From assembly GCF_013359735.1 (NCBI RefSeq), contig NZ_JABFMX010000006.1, positions 1-64,000 of the forward strand: 64,000 nucleotides of DNA, given 5' to 3'. The notes beneath the pieces were generated by a model. It saw only the letters and a program-made list of their open reading frames with translations, ran no database searches and was not told the origin of the DNA. Each line of letters opens with the position of its first letter. The stretch's first letter is position 1. This document shows, in pieces, positions 36,643-44,209 of the stretch. A program made the translations under genes and the position numbers. This DNA is from Arthrobacter sp. C9C5 (GTDB taxonomy: Bacteria; Actinomycetota; Actinomycetes; Actinomycetales; Micrococcaceae).

Positions 36643-37533
36643 ATGAGCGCCGCAAACGAACCCCGTCAGTCCAAAGCGGAGCGCACCGCCGCGGCCCGCG
36701 AGAAAGCCCGTGAGATCCGCGAAGCGCAGCTGAAGAAGGAAAAACGCAACAAGCTGCTCATCGGCTGGGGCATCGTGGCCGCCGTCGTCGCCATCATCGT
36801 GATTGTGGCCCTGGTGGTCACCTCGAACATCAAGAACAACGCCCCGGTGGCCGACTCCGGCCCGACGCCGGCGAACGGCAACGTCCACGGCGGTGTCACC
36901 CTGCTGGCCAACACCGCAGTGGCGAAGACGGACCCGGCCACCGTCAATGTCGCGGACATTCCCTCGCCCGCTGCGACGCCCCCCGCCGACATCAAGGCGC
37001 CGGGCGCCGAGGCCGAGGCGGGCAAGCCGGTCAAGGTGGTCCTGTACATCGACTTCATCTGCCCGGTCTGCAAGAACTTTGAGGCTCAGTACAACCCGAC
37101 CCTGACCAAGCTGCGCAACGAGGGCAAGATTACGGTCGAGTACCGTCCGCTGGGCTTCCTGGACAGCCGCTCCAGCACCAACTACTCCTCCCGGGCCGCC
37201 AACGCCGCGGCCTGCGTCGTGAACGAATCGCCGGAGAAGTACTCGGACTTCGTTGACGCGCTGTTCGCCAAACAGCCGGCCGAGGGCGGCGCGGGCCTCT
37301 CCGACGCGGAGCTCAAGACGATGGCAACCGACGTCGGGGCCAAGAGCATCGACAAGTGCGTGGATGACAAGACGTATCGCCCGTACGTGAAGTACACCAC
37401 CCAGGAGGCGGCGGCGATCGGTGTCACGGGGACTCCGACCGTCTTCGTCGAGGGCAAGCAGTGGGGCAAGGGCGCCAGCGCCCAGACCCCGTTCGAGCAG
37501 TTCCTGCAGGCCGCGGTGGACGCCAAGAAGTAA
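36643..37533 (+). CDS. Membrane-anchored DsbA/thioredoxin-fold oxidoreductase
   Basis: The 296-residue product has a charged cytoplasmic N-terminus, one membrane helix (LIGWGIVAAVVAIIVIVALVV, about 39-60, described in part) and an extracytoplasmic thioredoxin-like domain. The active site is CPVC (IDFICPVCKNFE) and the cis-Pro loop is TGTPTVFV. This layout matches actinobacterial DsbA-like proteins that form or shuffle disulfides in exported proteins. ATG at 36643 has GAGGA 5 nt upstream. A strong terminator follows. The gene is divergent from otsA. Confidence 0.88.
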   Translation: MSAANEPRQSKAERTAAAREKAREIREAQLKKEKRNKLLIGWGIVAAVVAIIVIVALVVTSNIKNNAPVADSGPTPANGNVHGGVTLLANTAVAKTDPATVNVADIPSPAATPPADIKAPGAEAEAGKPVKVVLYIDFICPVCKNFEAQYNPTLTKLRNEGKITVEYRPLGFLDSRSSTNYSSRAANAAACVVNESPEKYSDFVDALFAKQPAEGGAGLSDAELKTMATDVGAKSIDKCVDDKTYRPYVKYTTQEAAAIGVTGTPTVFVEGKQWGKGASAQTPFEQFLQAAVDAKK

Positions 37534-37552
37534 CAACCGCTGGCACGCGGAA

Positions 37553-37593
37553 GCAGCCCGGCCCCGGAGTTCCCCGGGCCGGGCTGCTTTTTT
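37553..37593 (+). terminator. Rho-independent terminator
   Basis: GCAGCCCGGCCCCGG pairs with the complementary arm ending GGGCCGGGCTGC, followed by six T. It ends transcription of the thioredoxin-fold gene. Confidence 0.88.
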
Positions 37594-37695
37594 GCCGGCC
37601 ACGTGCCGGCATTTTTTACCGGCGGGCGTGCGTGGGCTACCCTTATCTAGCGGTTAGCGTCCGGCCCTTTTGCGGGGAGACGACGACGGCGGATT

Positions 37696-37772
37696 GCCTC
37701 CTTAGCTCAGTTGGCCAGAGCACCGCTCTTGTAAAGCGGGGGTCGTCGGTTCGAATCCGACAGGGGGCCCCA
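37696..37772 (+). tRNA. tRNA-Thr (anticodon TGT)
   Basis: The cloverleaf is complete: acceptor GCCTCCT/AGGGGGC, D-arm GCTC...GAGC, anticodon stem CCGCT/AGCGG with loop CTTGTAA (anticodon TGT), and T-arm GTCGG-TTCGAAT-CCGAC. CCA appears to be encoded at 37770-37772. The discriminator base would be C. Confidence 0.93.
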
Positions 37773-38051
37773 CGAACCCTTCCGTTCCGGTGATTTTGCC
37801 CGGGATGGAGGGGTTTCTTGTGCATAGGATCTCGGCACAACAGGTTTACATCCTGGCTTGAAGGCGCAGGGACGCCACCCGTCGGCCAGCACGCCAGGCG
37901 ACTCTCGCTTGAGCGCCCAGTTACCGCCCCACGCAGAACTGGAGTCCACGCCGGAGCAACGGCAGAATGGCAATGAGCCCTGGAACCGGCTCCTCGATGC
38001 AACCACCCGCCCGGGCCGCCGTTTTCCGACCCGCACGACAGAAAGAACACC

Positions 38052-38783
38052 GTGAAGCAAAACATCTTCGGCCGGATAGCCCAGCTTGCGAAGGCCAACA
38101 TCAACGCCCTCCTCGACCAGGCCGAGGATCCGCAGAAGATGCTCGACCAGATGGTCCGGGACTACTCTGAGAACATCCGCGAAGCCGAAGCGGCTGTCGC
38201 CCAGACGATCGGTAACCTCCGCCTGGCCGAGGACGATTACCGCAAGGCGGTCGCAGACACGCAGCACTGGGGCGGCAAAGCCTTGGCCGCGTCGCGCAAG
38301 GCCGACGAGTACCGGGCCACGGGCAACGCCGCCGACGCGGAGAAGTTCGACAACCTGGCCAAGGTCGCGATCCAGCGGCAGATGGCCGCCGAGACGTCCG
38401 CGAAGGCGATGGAGCCGGGCATCGCCTCCCAGAACGCCATTGTCGAGCAGCTCAAGTCGGGTCTGACCCAGATGCAGGGCAAGCTCCGCGAGCTCGCCGC
38501 CAAACGCAACGAACTGATCGCCCGCTCACGGACCGCGGCCGCGCAGTCCCAAGTGAACGAAGCCCTCCGCGGACTCAACGCGGCCGACCCGACATCCGCG
38601 CTGGGCCGCTTCGAAGAACGCATTCGCCGCGACGAAGCCAAAGTCCGCGGGCAGCAGGAACTGGCCGCGTCCTCCCTGGACGCCCAGTTCGCCTCCCTGG
38701 AGGATCTTGGGGAACAGACAGAGATCGAGGCGCGGCTCGCGGCCCTCAAAGCCGGCAGCCAGCAGAAGGCCATCGACTACTAA
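38052..38783 (+). CDS. pspA: PspA/IM30 family membrane-stress protein
   Basis: The 243-residue, almost wholly helical protein begins MKQNIFGRIAQLAKANINAL, the amphipathic membrane-binding helix, and continues with DPQKMLDQMVRDYSENIREAEAAVA, a classic PspA/IM30 segment. Central coiled coils run to about 220. These ESCRT-III-like proteins coat and repair stressed membranes. The GTG at 38052 was chosen because the amphipathic helix begins at it. No pspB/C or regulator genes are adjacent. Confidence 0.9.
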   Translation: MKQNIFGRIAQLAKANINALLDQAEDPQKMLDQMVRDYSENIREAEAAVAQTIGNLRLAEDDYRKAVADTQHWGGKALAASRKADEYRATGNAADAEKFDNLAKVAIQRQMAAETSAKAMEPGIASQNAIVEQLKSGLTQMQGKLRELAAKRNELIARSRTAAAQSQVNEALRGLNAADPTSALGRFEERIRRDEAKVRGQQELAASSLDAQFASLEDLGEQTEIEARLAALKAGSQQKAIDY

Positions 38784-38792
38784 CCCCCAGAA

Positions 38793-38823
38793 GGCCCCGG
38801 AGGTTGCCCGTCGGGGGCCGTTT
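38793..38823 (+). terminator. Hairpin after pspA
   Basis: GGCCCC (38793-38798) pairs with GGGGCC (38814-38819), followed by GTTT. It is 10 nt after the stop and is a moderate terminator. Confidence 0.55.
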
Positions 38824-38974
38824 GCCCTCCGGCGCATTTGCCGCACTCGGAAGGGCGTGAACAGCACTCGGCGCCCCCTAATGACCCGAGCTTCCGCCAC
38901 GGGAAGCACATCGCATCACAAGTAGCTCCAATGGGCTGCTAGGCTCCACTTATTTGATCGACATTGGGGGAGTA

Positions 38975-40129
38975 ATGAAACGCGGCCGACTGAAATCCTT
39001 GATGGCAACAGGCATAGCAGCCTGCATTTCGTTGGCCGGGATGTCACCGGCCGTTGCCGTCCCGGTGACTGCCAGCGCATCTACCGTGAAGTCGTCTGTT
39101 GCCCCGGTCGTGACAATCAATGTCCTGCCCAACTCAACGGCTGCGAACAAGACCACGAAGCGCCTGCTTCGGCCCTCCTACAAGATCGGCAAGGGCGCCA
39201 CCCTGGTCAGCACGCGCCTGGCCGTCCGCACGGCCGCCGGGAAGGTCATTACCCCGAGCGCGACAAGCGTAAACGTCCTGCCGGGCTCGTACCGGGTGAC
39301 GACGACGATCCGCTACACCTACAAGCAGAACGGCAAGACGGTAGCCAAGACCGTTTCCAAGGCCCAGAATCTGGTGATTGGGGTGGTCAAACCAGCCCCT
39401 GTCAAGAGCGTAGACGCCGACGTGTTCAACAGGCTCAATGCCCTTCGCGTGAACAAGGGGCTCCCTGCGTTCAAGGCCAGTCCCGCCTTCGAGGCCTTCC
39501 TCACCGCCGAGGCCTCTGGCGTACGCAACGTGCCGTGGCCGACCGGCGCGGATCGACTGTCAACGGGCGGCGCAGTCGGGGGTAGTTACGTCGGCATTGC
39601 TAAGATCGTGGTCGACCTGCTGCTGGACCAGTCATGGCTTCGCGCAGACCTTTACGACCCTGACTACAACACCCTCTCTGTTGTCACCCGTACCACCAAA
39701 GGCGAAAAGTATGTTTTCGTCTCTTTCGCGCGCATCGCTGCTCCTGGGCCTGCTCCCGTCCCTGTACCCGTATCGACGGTCAAGCCGAGTCCTCTGACAG
39801 CTGCTGATGTTTTCAGCAGGCTCAACGCCCTGCGGCTGAAGAAAGGGCTTTCAGCGCTCCCGAGCGTCCCCGCCTTCAACACGTACGTTGCTGCCGGCGG
39901 ATCCAGCATCGACCCGATGGAATGGCCGACCAGGATGCGTTCGTCGACGACCACTGGCGTCGAAGGCAGTAGCGCCGGGAGTGCCGCGAGCGTGGTCTCC
40001 CAGCTGTTGGACCGGGGCTTCCCTCAGCTCTACGACCCTAGCTACAACGTCCTCTCCGTTACCGTGAGCAGCGTCAATGGGGAAAACAAGATTTACGTGG
40101 GCTTGGGACGCTTCACCGATCCCGTCTGA
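38975..40129 (+). CDS. Secreted protein with two CAP/SCP-like repeats
   Basis: The 384-residue product has a signal peptide (SLMATGIAACISLAGMSPAVA). After a ~110-residue beta region come two related ~110-residue units. Unit 1 starts DVFNRLNALRVNKGLPAF and ends YNTLSVVTR...YVFVSFAR. Unit 2 starts DVFSRLNALRLKKGLSAL and ends YNVLSVTVS...YVGLGRF. The pattern recalls CAP/SCP domains, but the His/Glu residues expected in catalytic CAP proteins are not evident. A Pro-rich linker (PGPAPVPVPV) joins them. ATG at 38975 follows GGGGGAG. Function unknown; a cell-wall or surface role is plausible. Confidence 0.65.
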   Translation: MKRGRLKSLMATGIAACISLAGMSPAVAVPVTASASTVKSSVAPVVTINVLPNSTAANKTTKRLLRPSYKIGKGATLVSTRLAVRTAAGKVITPSATSVNVLPGSYRVTTTIRYTYKQNGKTVAKTVSKAQNLVIGVVKPAPVKSVDADVFNRLNALRVNKGLPAFKASPAFEAFLTAEASGVRNVPWPTGADRLSTGGAVGGSYVGIAKIVVDLLLDQSWLRADLYDPDYNTLSVVTRTTKGEKYVFVSFARIAAPGPAPVPVPVSTVKPSPLTAADVFSRLNALRLKKGLSALPSVPAFNTYVAAGGSSIDPMEWPTRMRSSTTTGVEGSSAGSAASVVSQLLDRGFPQLYDPSYNVLSVTVSSVNGENKIYVGLGRFTDPV

Positions 40130-40313
40130 TCTGGCGTCCGCTACGCAACTGCGCTGCCCCTTGGCGACGCACCTGGCGCCTGGAGGAGCTTCCCGTTCTG
40201 AAGGCATCCGGGGAGTACGGCCTCGTCCGGCGGCTCATCCACGACCCGGCGAATGGGAGCTTGTGCCGGAGGGAGACGCCGCTTCGGCCTCTTAGCCACT
40301 GAACCGACAGAAT

Positions 40314-40345
40314 AGCCCGGCCACCCACCAATGGGCGGCCGGGCT
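40314..40345. terminator. Hairpin between convergent genes
   Basis: AGCCCGGCC (40314-40322) pairs with GGCCGGGCT (40337-40345). It lies between the ends of the CAP-like gene and the HExxH protein gene and may serve both directions. The rest of 40130-40431 holds only a 20-codon leftward frame (40369-40431). Confidence 0.65.
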
Positions 40346-40431
40346 GCTCTGTGCCAGACGGGTTTCGGTCAGATCTCCTCGGTGAGGTCGACGACGTCGG
40401 CGTTCTCCTTCACTGATTCGATGCCGCCCAT

Positions 40432-41919
40432 CTATGGTTTCTTGCCGGCGAGGATCTTCCGGGCCGCGTCCGCACGGGCCCCGGTGCAGTTCGTCGTCCG
40501 GTAGCCGCTGCGGCGGAGGTCCCCGCCCATCGCCGAGGCCATGCAGTCGGCCAGCTGCTCGACGCCGGGGGCGGTCCGTGTCCCGTAGATGGCGTTCATC
40601 CGGTTGGCCAGCTGGGAGTAGTTGTCGGCGTACACCTTGTAGGAGAGGATGTGCGCGCACTCGTGCAGCGAGACGAACTTGAGCGACGTCTGGTCGGGAA
40701 GGCCGGTGGCTATCTGGATCTGGCGGCTCGGGCTCCAGGCATAGCTCCAGGTGCCCGGGATCAAGGTGATGACCTGGTTCGGGCAGTAGCGCTTCATGTA
40801 GTCGTAGGAGGCTTTCTTGTAGCCGGTGTACCGGGCCGGGTCCACGTGCTCAATCGTGGAGGTGGGGGAGGTCCAGGACTTTTGCCGGGCCGTGGTGTCG
40901 ACAGTGACTCGATATTTGCGCGTCACCGTTCCGACCGTTAGCGGGGTCTTTGCAACGGCAGTGTATTTGTTCGCCTTGGTGAAGGTGAGCGTCTGCAGGT
41001 TGACCCACTTACCGCCGCGGTATTCTTGCAGGTGCCCGGACCGGTTCGTCAGGTCGTAGTTGAGGGCGTACGCCTGGGACCACTGCGTCCGGGCGGCCAC
41101 CCGCCCGTTGGCCGTGCTGAACGGCTTCCCCAGGCTGCCGCCGGGGAGAGCGACAACATAGGTCGGCTGCCGCCGGTACGAGAGCGTCAGCGGGGAAGAT
41201 GTGGCGAGTGTCTTGCCCGCATTGATCAGCAGCGCCCGGAAGGACGCGGAACCTTCAGACTTGAAGGTGTAGGCGGTGAATCGCGCCTCCGGCTGGGTTG
41301 AGGCCAGCTGCGGCGACGTCCAGACTGTCTTCCATCCGCCGGCGTCCTTGCGCTGCAGGGCGATGGTCGATCCGGAGCGGCCGGTGTCCCAGCCGCTGAA
41401 GATCAGGGTCTTGGCTGCTGACCCGGAATCCCAGTTGTCAGAAACGTAGATCGTCTGGGCTACCGGCGCCGCGGGCGGGGCCGGCGGGGGAGCGGGCTGT
41501 CCCCACACCGTCCAGTTGCCGCCCCAGGCGACTTCGGTCCCACTTTTCAGGGCCACGGCCTGGAGCCGGACGATACCCGTGACTGTGGCGCCGTACGAGG
41601 CCACGATCGTGTACTTGGCGGTCGTCGCCGGTGCCGGCGCGGTCCAGACGCTGTCCTTGCCGTCGATCGTGATGTTCAGCCGGGCGGTCAGGCCTATGCC
41701 GTTGGTCATCGTGATGGTGACGGTGTTCCCGCGCCCGTGCTCGGGTTCCAGCTCGATCGCAGGCTCCGCGGTGGATTCGTTGGCGATGGCCCCGGCTTGC
41801 GTGGCCTCCGTGGCCAGGGCCGGTCCGGCCGGTGTCAGCAGCCCCGCGGTGACCGCCAGTACCGCGGCCATGGCCGCAACAGACCGGCGCAGAAGTCCTC
41901 TGTTGTTCAATTCCCCCAC
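40432..41919 (-). CDS. Secreted protein with HExxH motif, putative metallopeptidase
   Basis: The 495-residue product has a signal peptide (SVAAMAAVLAVTAGLL, cleavage near ALA-TEA). Several beta-sandwich-like stretches follow, one before and one after a Pro-rich linker (PAPPPAPPAAP). The C-terminal ~120 residues contain SLHECAHIL, which fits the zinc HExxH motif, and 30-40 residues later EQLADCMASAMGG, where Glu or Asp could be the third ligand. Cys pairs (YCPNQ, ADCMAS, TTNCTG) suggest disulfides. I assign no peptidase family. ATG at 41919 is used. A 20-codon frame starts directly after the stop. Confidence 0.7.
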   Translation of the reverse strand: MGELNNRGLLRRSVAAMAAVLAVTAGLLTPAGPALATEATQAGAIANESTAEPAIELEPEHGRGNTVTITMTNGIGLTARLNITIDGKDSVWTAPAPATTAKYTIVASYGATVTGIVRLQAVALKSGTEVAWGGNWTVWGQPAPPPAPPAAPVAQTIYVSDNWDSGSAAKTLIFSGWDTGRSGSTIALQRKDAGGWKTVWTSPQLASTQPEARFTAYTFKSEGSASFRALLINAGKTLATSSPLTLSYRRQPTYVVALPGGSLGKPFSTANGRVAARTQWSQAYALNYDLTNRSGHLQEYRGGKWVNLQTLTFTKANKYTAVAKTPLTVGTVTRKYRVTVDTTARQKSWTSPTSTIEHVDPARYTGYKKASYDYMKRYCPNQVITLIPGTWSYAWSPSRQIQIATGLPDQTSLKFVSLHECAHILSYKVYADNYSQLANRMNAIYGTRTAPGVEQLADCMASAMGGDLRRSGYRTTNCTGARADAARKILAGKKP

Positions 41920-42068
41920 CTAGTTCGAAAGACGCGGGGGATGGGCCGTGACCGGGACCCGGCCGGCGAATGTTTCCCCCAGTGCAGACTCTAACTGCGA
42001 ACCGGGAGTTTTGTCCCGCTTTTGCCCCGCCGATGACGGCTCCGCGGTCCTCCGCACACATGGGGTCC

Positions 42069-42434
42069 ATGACAGCCGACGCCCCTTTCCGCCCGTTCGC
42101 CTTGAAGCGCCCTTGCGGTGGCTGCCCGTTCCGGTCCGACCGGACCCCGTTCCTGGACCGCGACCGCGGCCGGGAGATCGCCGATTCCCTGCACGCGGAC
42201 GCGTCCTTCCACTGCTACAAGACGATCTCCTACGAGGCGGAGGGCGGGACCGGGGAAGTCACCCCGGACTCGAAGCACTGCGCAGGGGCCCTCATCACCA
42301 TGGAACGGGAAGGGTTCGCCAACCAGATGATGCGCATCGGGGAACGCCTCGGCTTCAACAACCCGGCCGACCTGGCCATGGACGCACCCGTGCACGACTC
42401 CCTGGACGCCTGGGTCGCCACCCACGACCGCTAA
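42069..42434 (+). CDS. DUF6283-like Cys-containing protein
   Basis: The 121-residue cytoplasmic protein has the motif LKRPCGGCPFRSD near its N-terminus, then SFHCYKTISYE and SKHCAGALITME. The CxxC...C...C pattern suggests a metal or Fe-S site. This fits the DUF6283 family of actinobacteria and phages. ATG at 42069 starts close before the conserved part; the frame from 41970 overlaps the divergent promoter region. Function unknown. Confidence 0.7.
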   Translation: MTADAPFRPFALKRPCGGCPFRSDRTPFLDRDRGREIADSLHADASFHCYKTISYEAEGGTGEVTPDSKHCAGALITMEREGFANQMMRIGERLGFNNPADLAMDAPVHDSLDAWVATHDR

Positions 42435-42458
42435 ACCACGCCCGAGAGCAGGGCCGCC

Positions 42459-42851
42459 TCAGAGCCTTGTGGTAACCAGGGCTGTCTGGGAATAGGGGAT
42501 GTACCGGAACATTCCGCCGAACCCGGTCGGTTTCGCGTCCGTCCCGGTCACCGTGATCTTATGCCCCCGGTCCGCGGGTCGGAGCTTGTACTTTTTTCCG
42601 GTTGCGCCGGAGATCGGCTTGCCGTCGCGCTTCCACTGGAAGGTGTCGGCGTATTCGCGCATTCCGCCGCCGAGCTTGTGGTGCACGGTCAGGGTACTGC
42701 CGACTTTGCGGGTGCCGTTGACGACCAGTACGTTTCCCTTTTCGCGGGTCCAGTCTGCCAAGGACGCGACGTCCAGGGGACGGCCCAGCCACAAGTTGTC
42801 GAGCAGAGGAACTCGCACCAAGGGGTGCCTTTTCGACGTTTCCCTGCCCAC
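42459..42851 (-). CDS. Short protein with one Ig-like 'GATGKKYKL' domain, possibly a fragment
   Basis: The 130-residue product contains one bacterial Ig-like unit: VGSTLTVHHKLGG, FQWKRDGKPISGATGKKYKL and ADRGHKITVTGT. Such units normally occur as repeats in long secreted proteins. Here only one is present and there is no signal peptide, so this may be the tail of a lost secreted protein. The GTG at 42851 has a GAGG-like sequence upstream. The first 35 residues do not resemble the domain. Confidence 0.5.
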   Translation of the reverse strand: MGRETSKRHPLVRVPLLDNLWLGRPLDVASLADWTREKGNVLVVNGTRKVGSTLTVHHKLGGGMREYADTFQWKRDGKPISGATGKKYKLRPADRGHKITVTGTDAKPTGFGGMFRYIPYSQTALVTTRL

Positions 42852-42911
42852 TCGATGCCTCTACCCTGTGTGTCAGGCTAGGGAATCGTCGAAACGGGCC
42901 CTTAGGGCGGC

Positions 42912-43454
42912 CTATCCGGTGGTGATCCTGATCCCGGCGACCGCCCCGGTCCAGGGGCCACCGGGGTGGAGGCGCGTCAGCTTGGCGCTGACGTAACCTT
43001 TCCGCAACTGGACGGCCTGGGTCTGCGACCCGGAGCAGTCGACCTCGAACACCGTATGCTCGGTTCCGCTTTCCGTGTCCTGGGAGAGGTAGATCTGGGC
43101 ATGCGGAATGCCGACGCAGGCCATGGTGACAGTATGCTGACCGGCCGCCAGGACGGCCGCAGCCTTGCTGAAACCCACACCCGGACCGTCCGCCGGGCCG
43201 GAGTCGGCCAGGAGTGCAGTCCCGGGTGCCTTCACTAGGCGCTGGTGCAGCTCGGCGTAGTTGCGCGCCTCCACCGCCAGGACATCGGGATCCTTCGCAG
43301 CAATGGTGGGCGCCGGCCGGCGGCTTTCACCAGCGGAACGCTGCGGATCGCCCGGATCTTCGTAAGTGCAGGCGCCCAGGCCTGCGGCCAGCAGCAGGCT
43401 GATGGTGAATGCCGCAGCGGAGCGGACTGCCTTCGTTCCCCCAAGACCAGACAT
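42912..43454 (-). CDS. Putative lipoprotein
   Basis: The 180-residue product has a lipoprotein signal (FTISLLLAAGLGAC, Cys near residue 29). The mature part includes a charged linker (SAGESRRPAPT), a helix (EARNYAELHQRLVKAPG) and beta strands (HTVTMACVGIPHAQIYLSQ, TVFEVDCSGSQTQ). Two Cys could form a disulfide. I recognise no family. It lies in a run of leftward surface-protein genes between 40.4 and 44.1 kb. Confidence 0.65.
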   Translation of the reverse strand: MSGLGGTKAVRSAAAFTISLLLAAGLGACTYEDPGDPQRSAGESRRPAPTIAAKDPDVLAVEARNYAELHQRLVKAPGTALLADSGPADGPGVGFSKAAAVLAAGQHTVTMACVGIPHAQIYLSQDTESGTEHTVFEVDCSGSQTQAVQLRKGYVSAKLTRLHPGGPWTGAVAGIRITTG

Positions 43455-43551
43455 GCGCCGAGTCTACGGACTGTCCGCCGGATGGCAAGCCGCCCGCGTT
43501 CCGGGCGCCGGTTGGGTGTGGATCCGGAGGCTGGCCCGGGTCGACGAGGGG

Positions 43552-44127
43552 TTATTGCTGGATTTCCAGATCAGTGATCTTCCAAGTCGATTCTTGGAAT
43601 GTCAGGGTGATTTTCCCGAGCTTGCCGCCGCTTCCGCCCTGCCCGGACTTCTCAATGCCCTTGATCTTGATGTCACTTCCCCTGATTGTTGCGGTCTCGC
43701 CGTCGAGGGCGATGCCTGACTCGTTGGCGCTCATCTCCGTATCGGGGGTCAGCATGGCGACGAGTGCGAAGATACCGATCAGGCCGGCCGCCTTCTTGTC
43801 GTCCAGGTCCAGGTATTTGTAAGACTCAGGGAACCCGCTCTTGAACTTCGCCGCCTTCTCCTCGGGGGTGTCATTTGTGGAACCGCCAGCCATGGCAGCC
43901 TTCATGTAGGCATCCGACTCGTTGGAAACGCTCTGCAGGAACGCGTCGAGAACCTTCTTCACCTCCGCGGGCTTGTGCTGGACGACTTCGGCCGCCGGGG
44001 CCGCGGCCGAGGATCCGGCAGGCGGTGCGTATGCCGGGCCGGAGCTGTTCGCGCCGCAGGCGACCGTACCGGCGACGATCACGAGTGCCGAAAGCGCTGC
44101 ACCGAGGTTGCGGATAATCGAGTTCAT
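43552..44127 (-). CDS. Putative lipoprotein
   Basis: The 191-residue product has a lipobox (VIVAGTVAC, Cys near residue 24) followed by an Ala/Pro/Ser-rich linker. Then come a helical part (AEVKKVLDAFLQSVSNESDAYMKAAM) and a C-terminal beta part ending GKITLTFQESTWKITDLEIQ, reminiscent of small lipoproteins with an NTF2- or LppX-like fold. No confident family. The first codons MNSIIRN and a clean signal support the ATG at 44127. Confidence 0.65.
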   Translation of the reverse strand: MNSIIRNLGAALSALVIVAGTVACGANSSGPAYAPPAGSSAAAPAAEVVQHKPAEVKKVLDAFLQSVSNESDAYMKAAMAGGSTNDTPEEKAAKFKSGFPESYKYLDLDDKKAAGLIGIFALVAMLTPDTEMSANESGIALDGETATIRGSDIKIKGIEKSGQGGSGGKLGKITLTFQESTWKITDLEIQQ

Positions 44128-44209
44128 GGTTCCCCCATTTGTCGTACTGAAGTGTGCGCGACCAGCTTATGACTAATCCCCGACATCCAAGCCGGCTGTG
44201 CCAGACCCC

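Noticed and set aside
37773..38051. tRNA-linked attachment site or prophage next to tRNA-Thr
   Set aside because: No integrase gene and no repeat of the tRNA 3' end were noticed downstream within the window.
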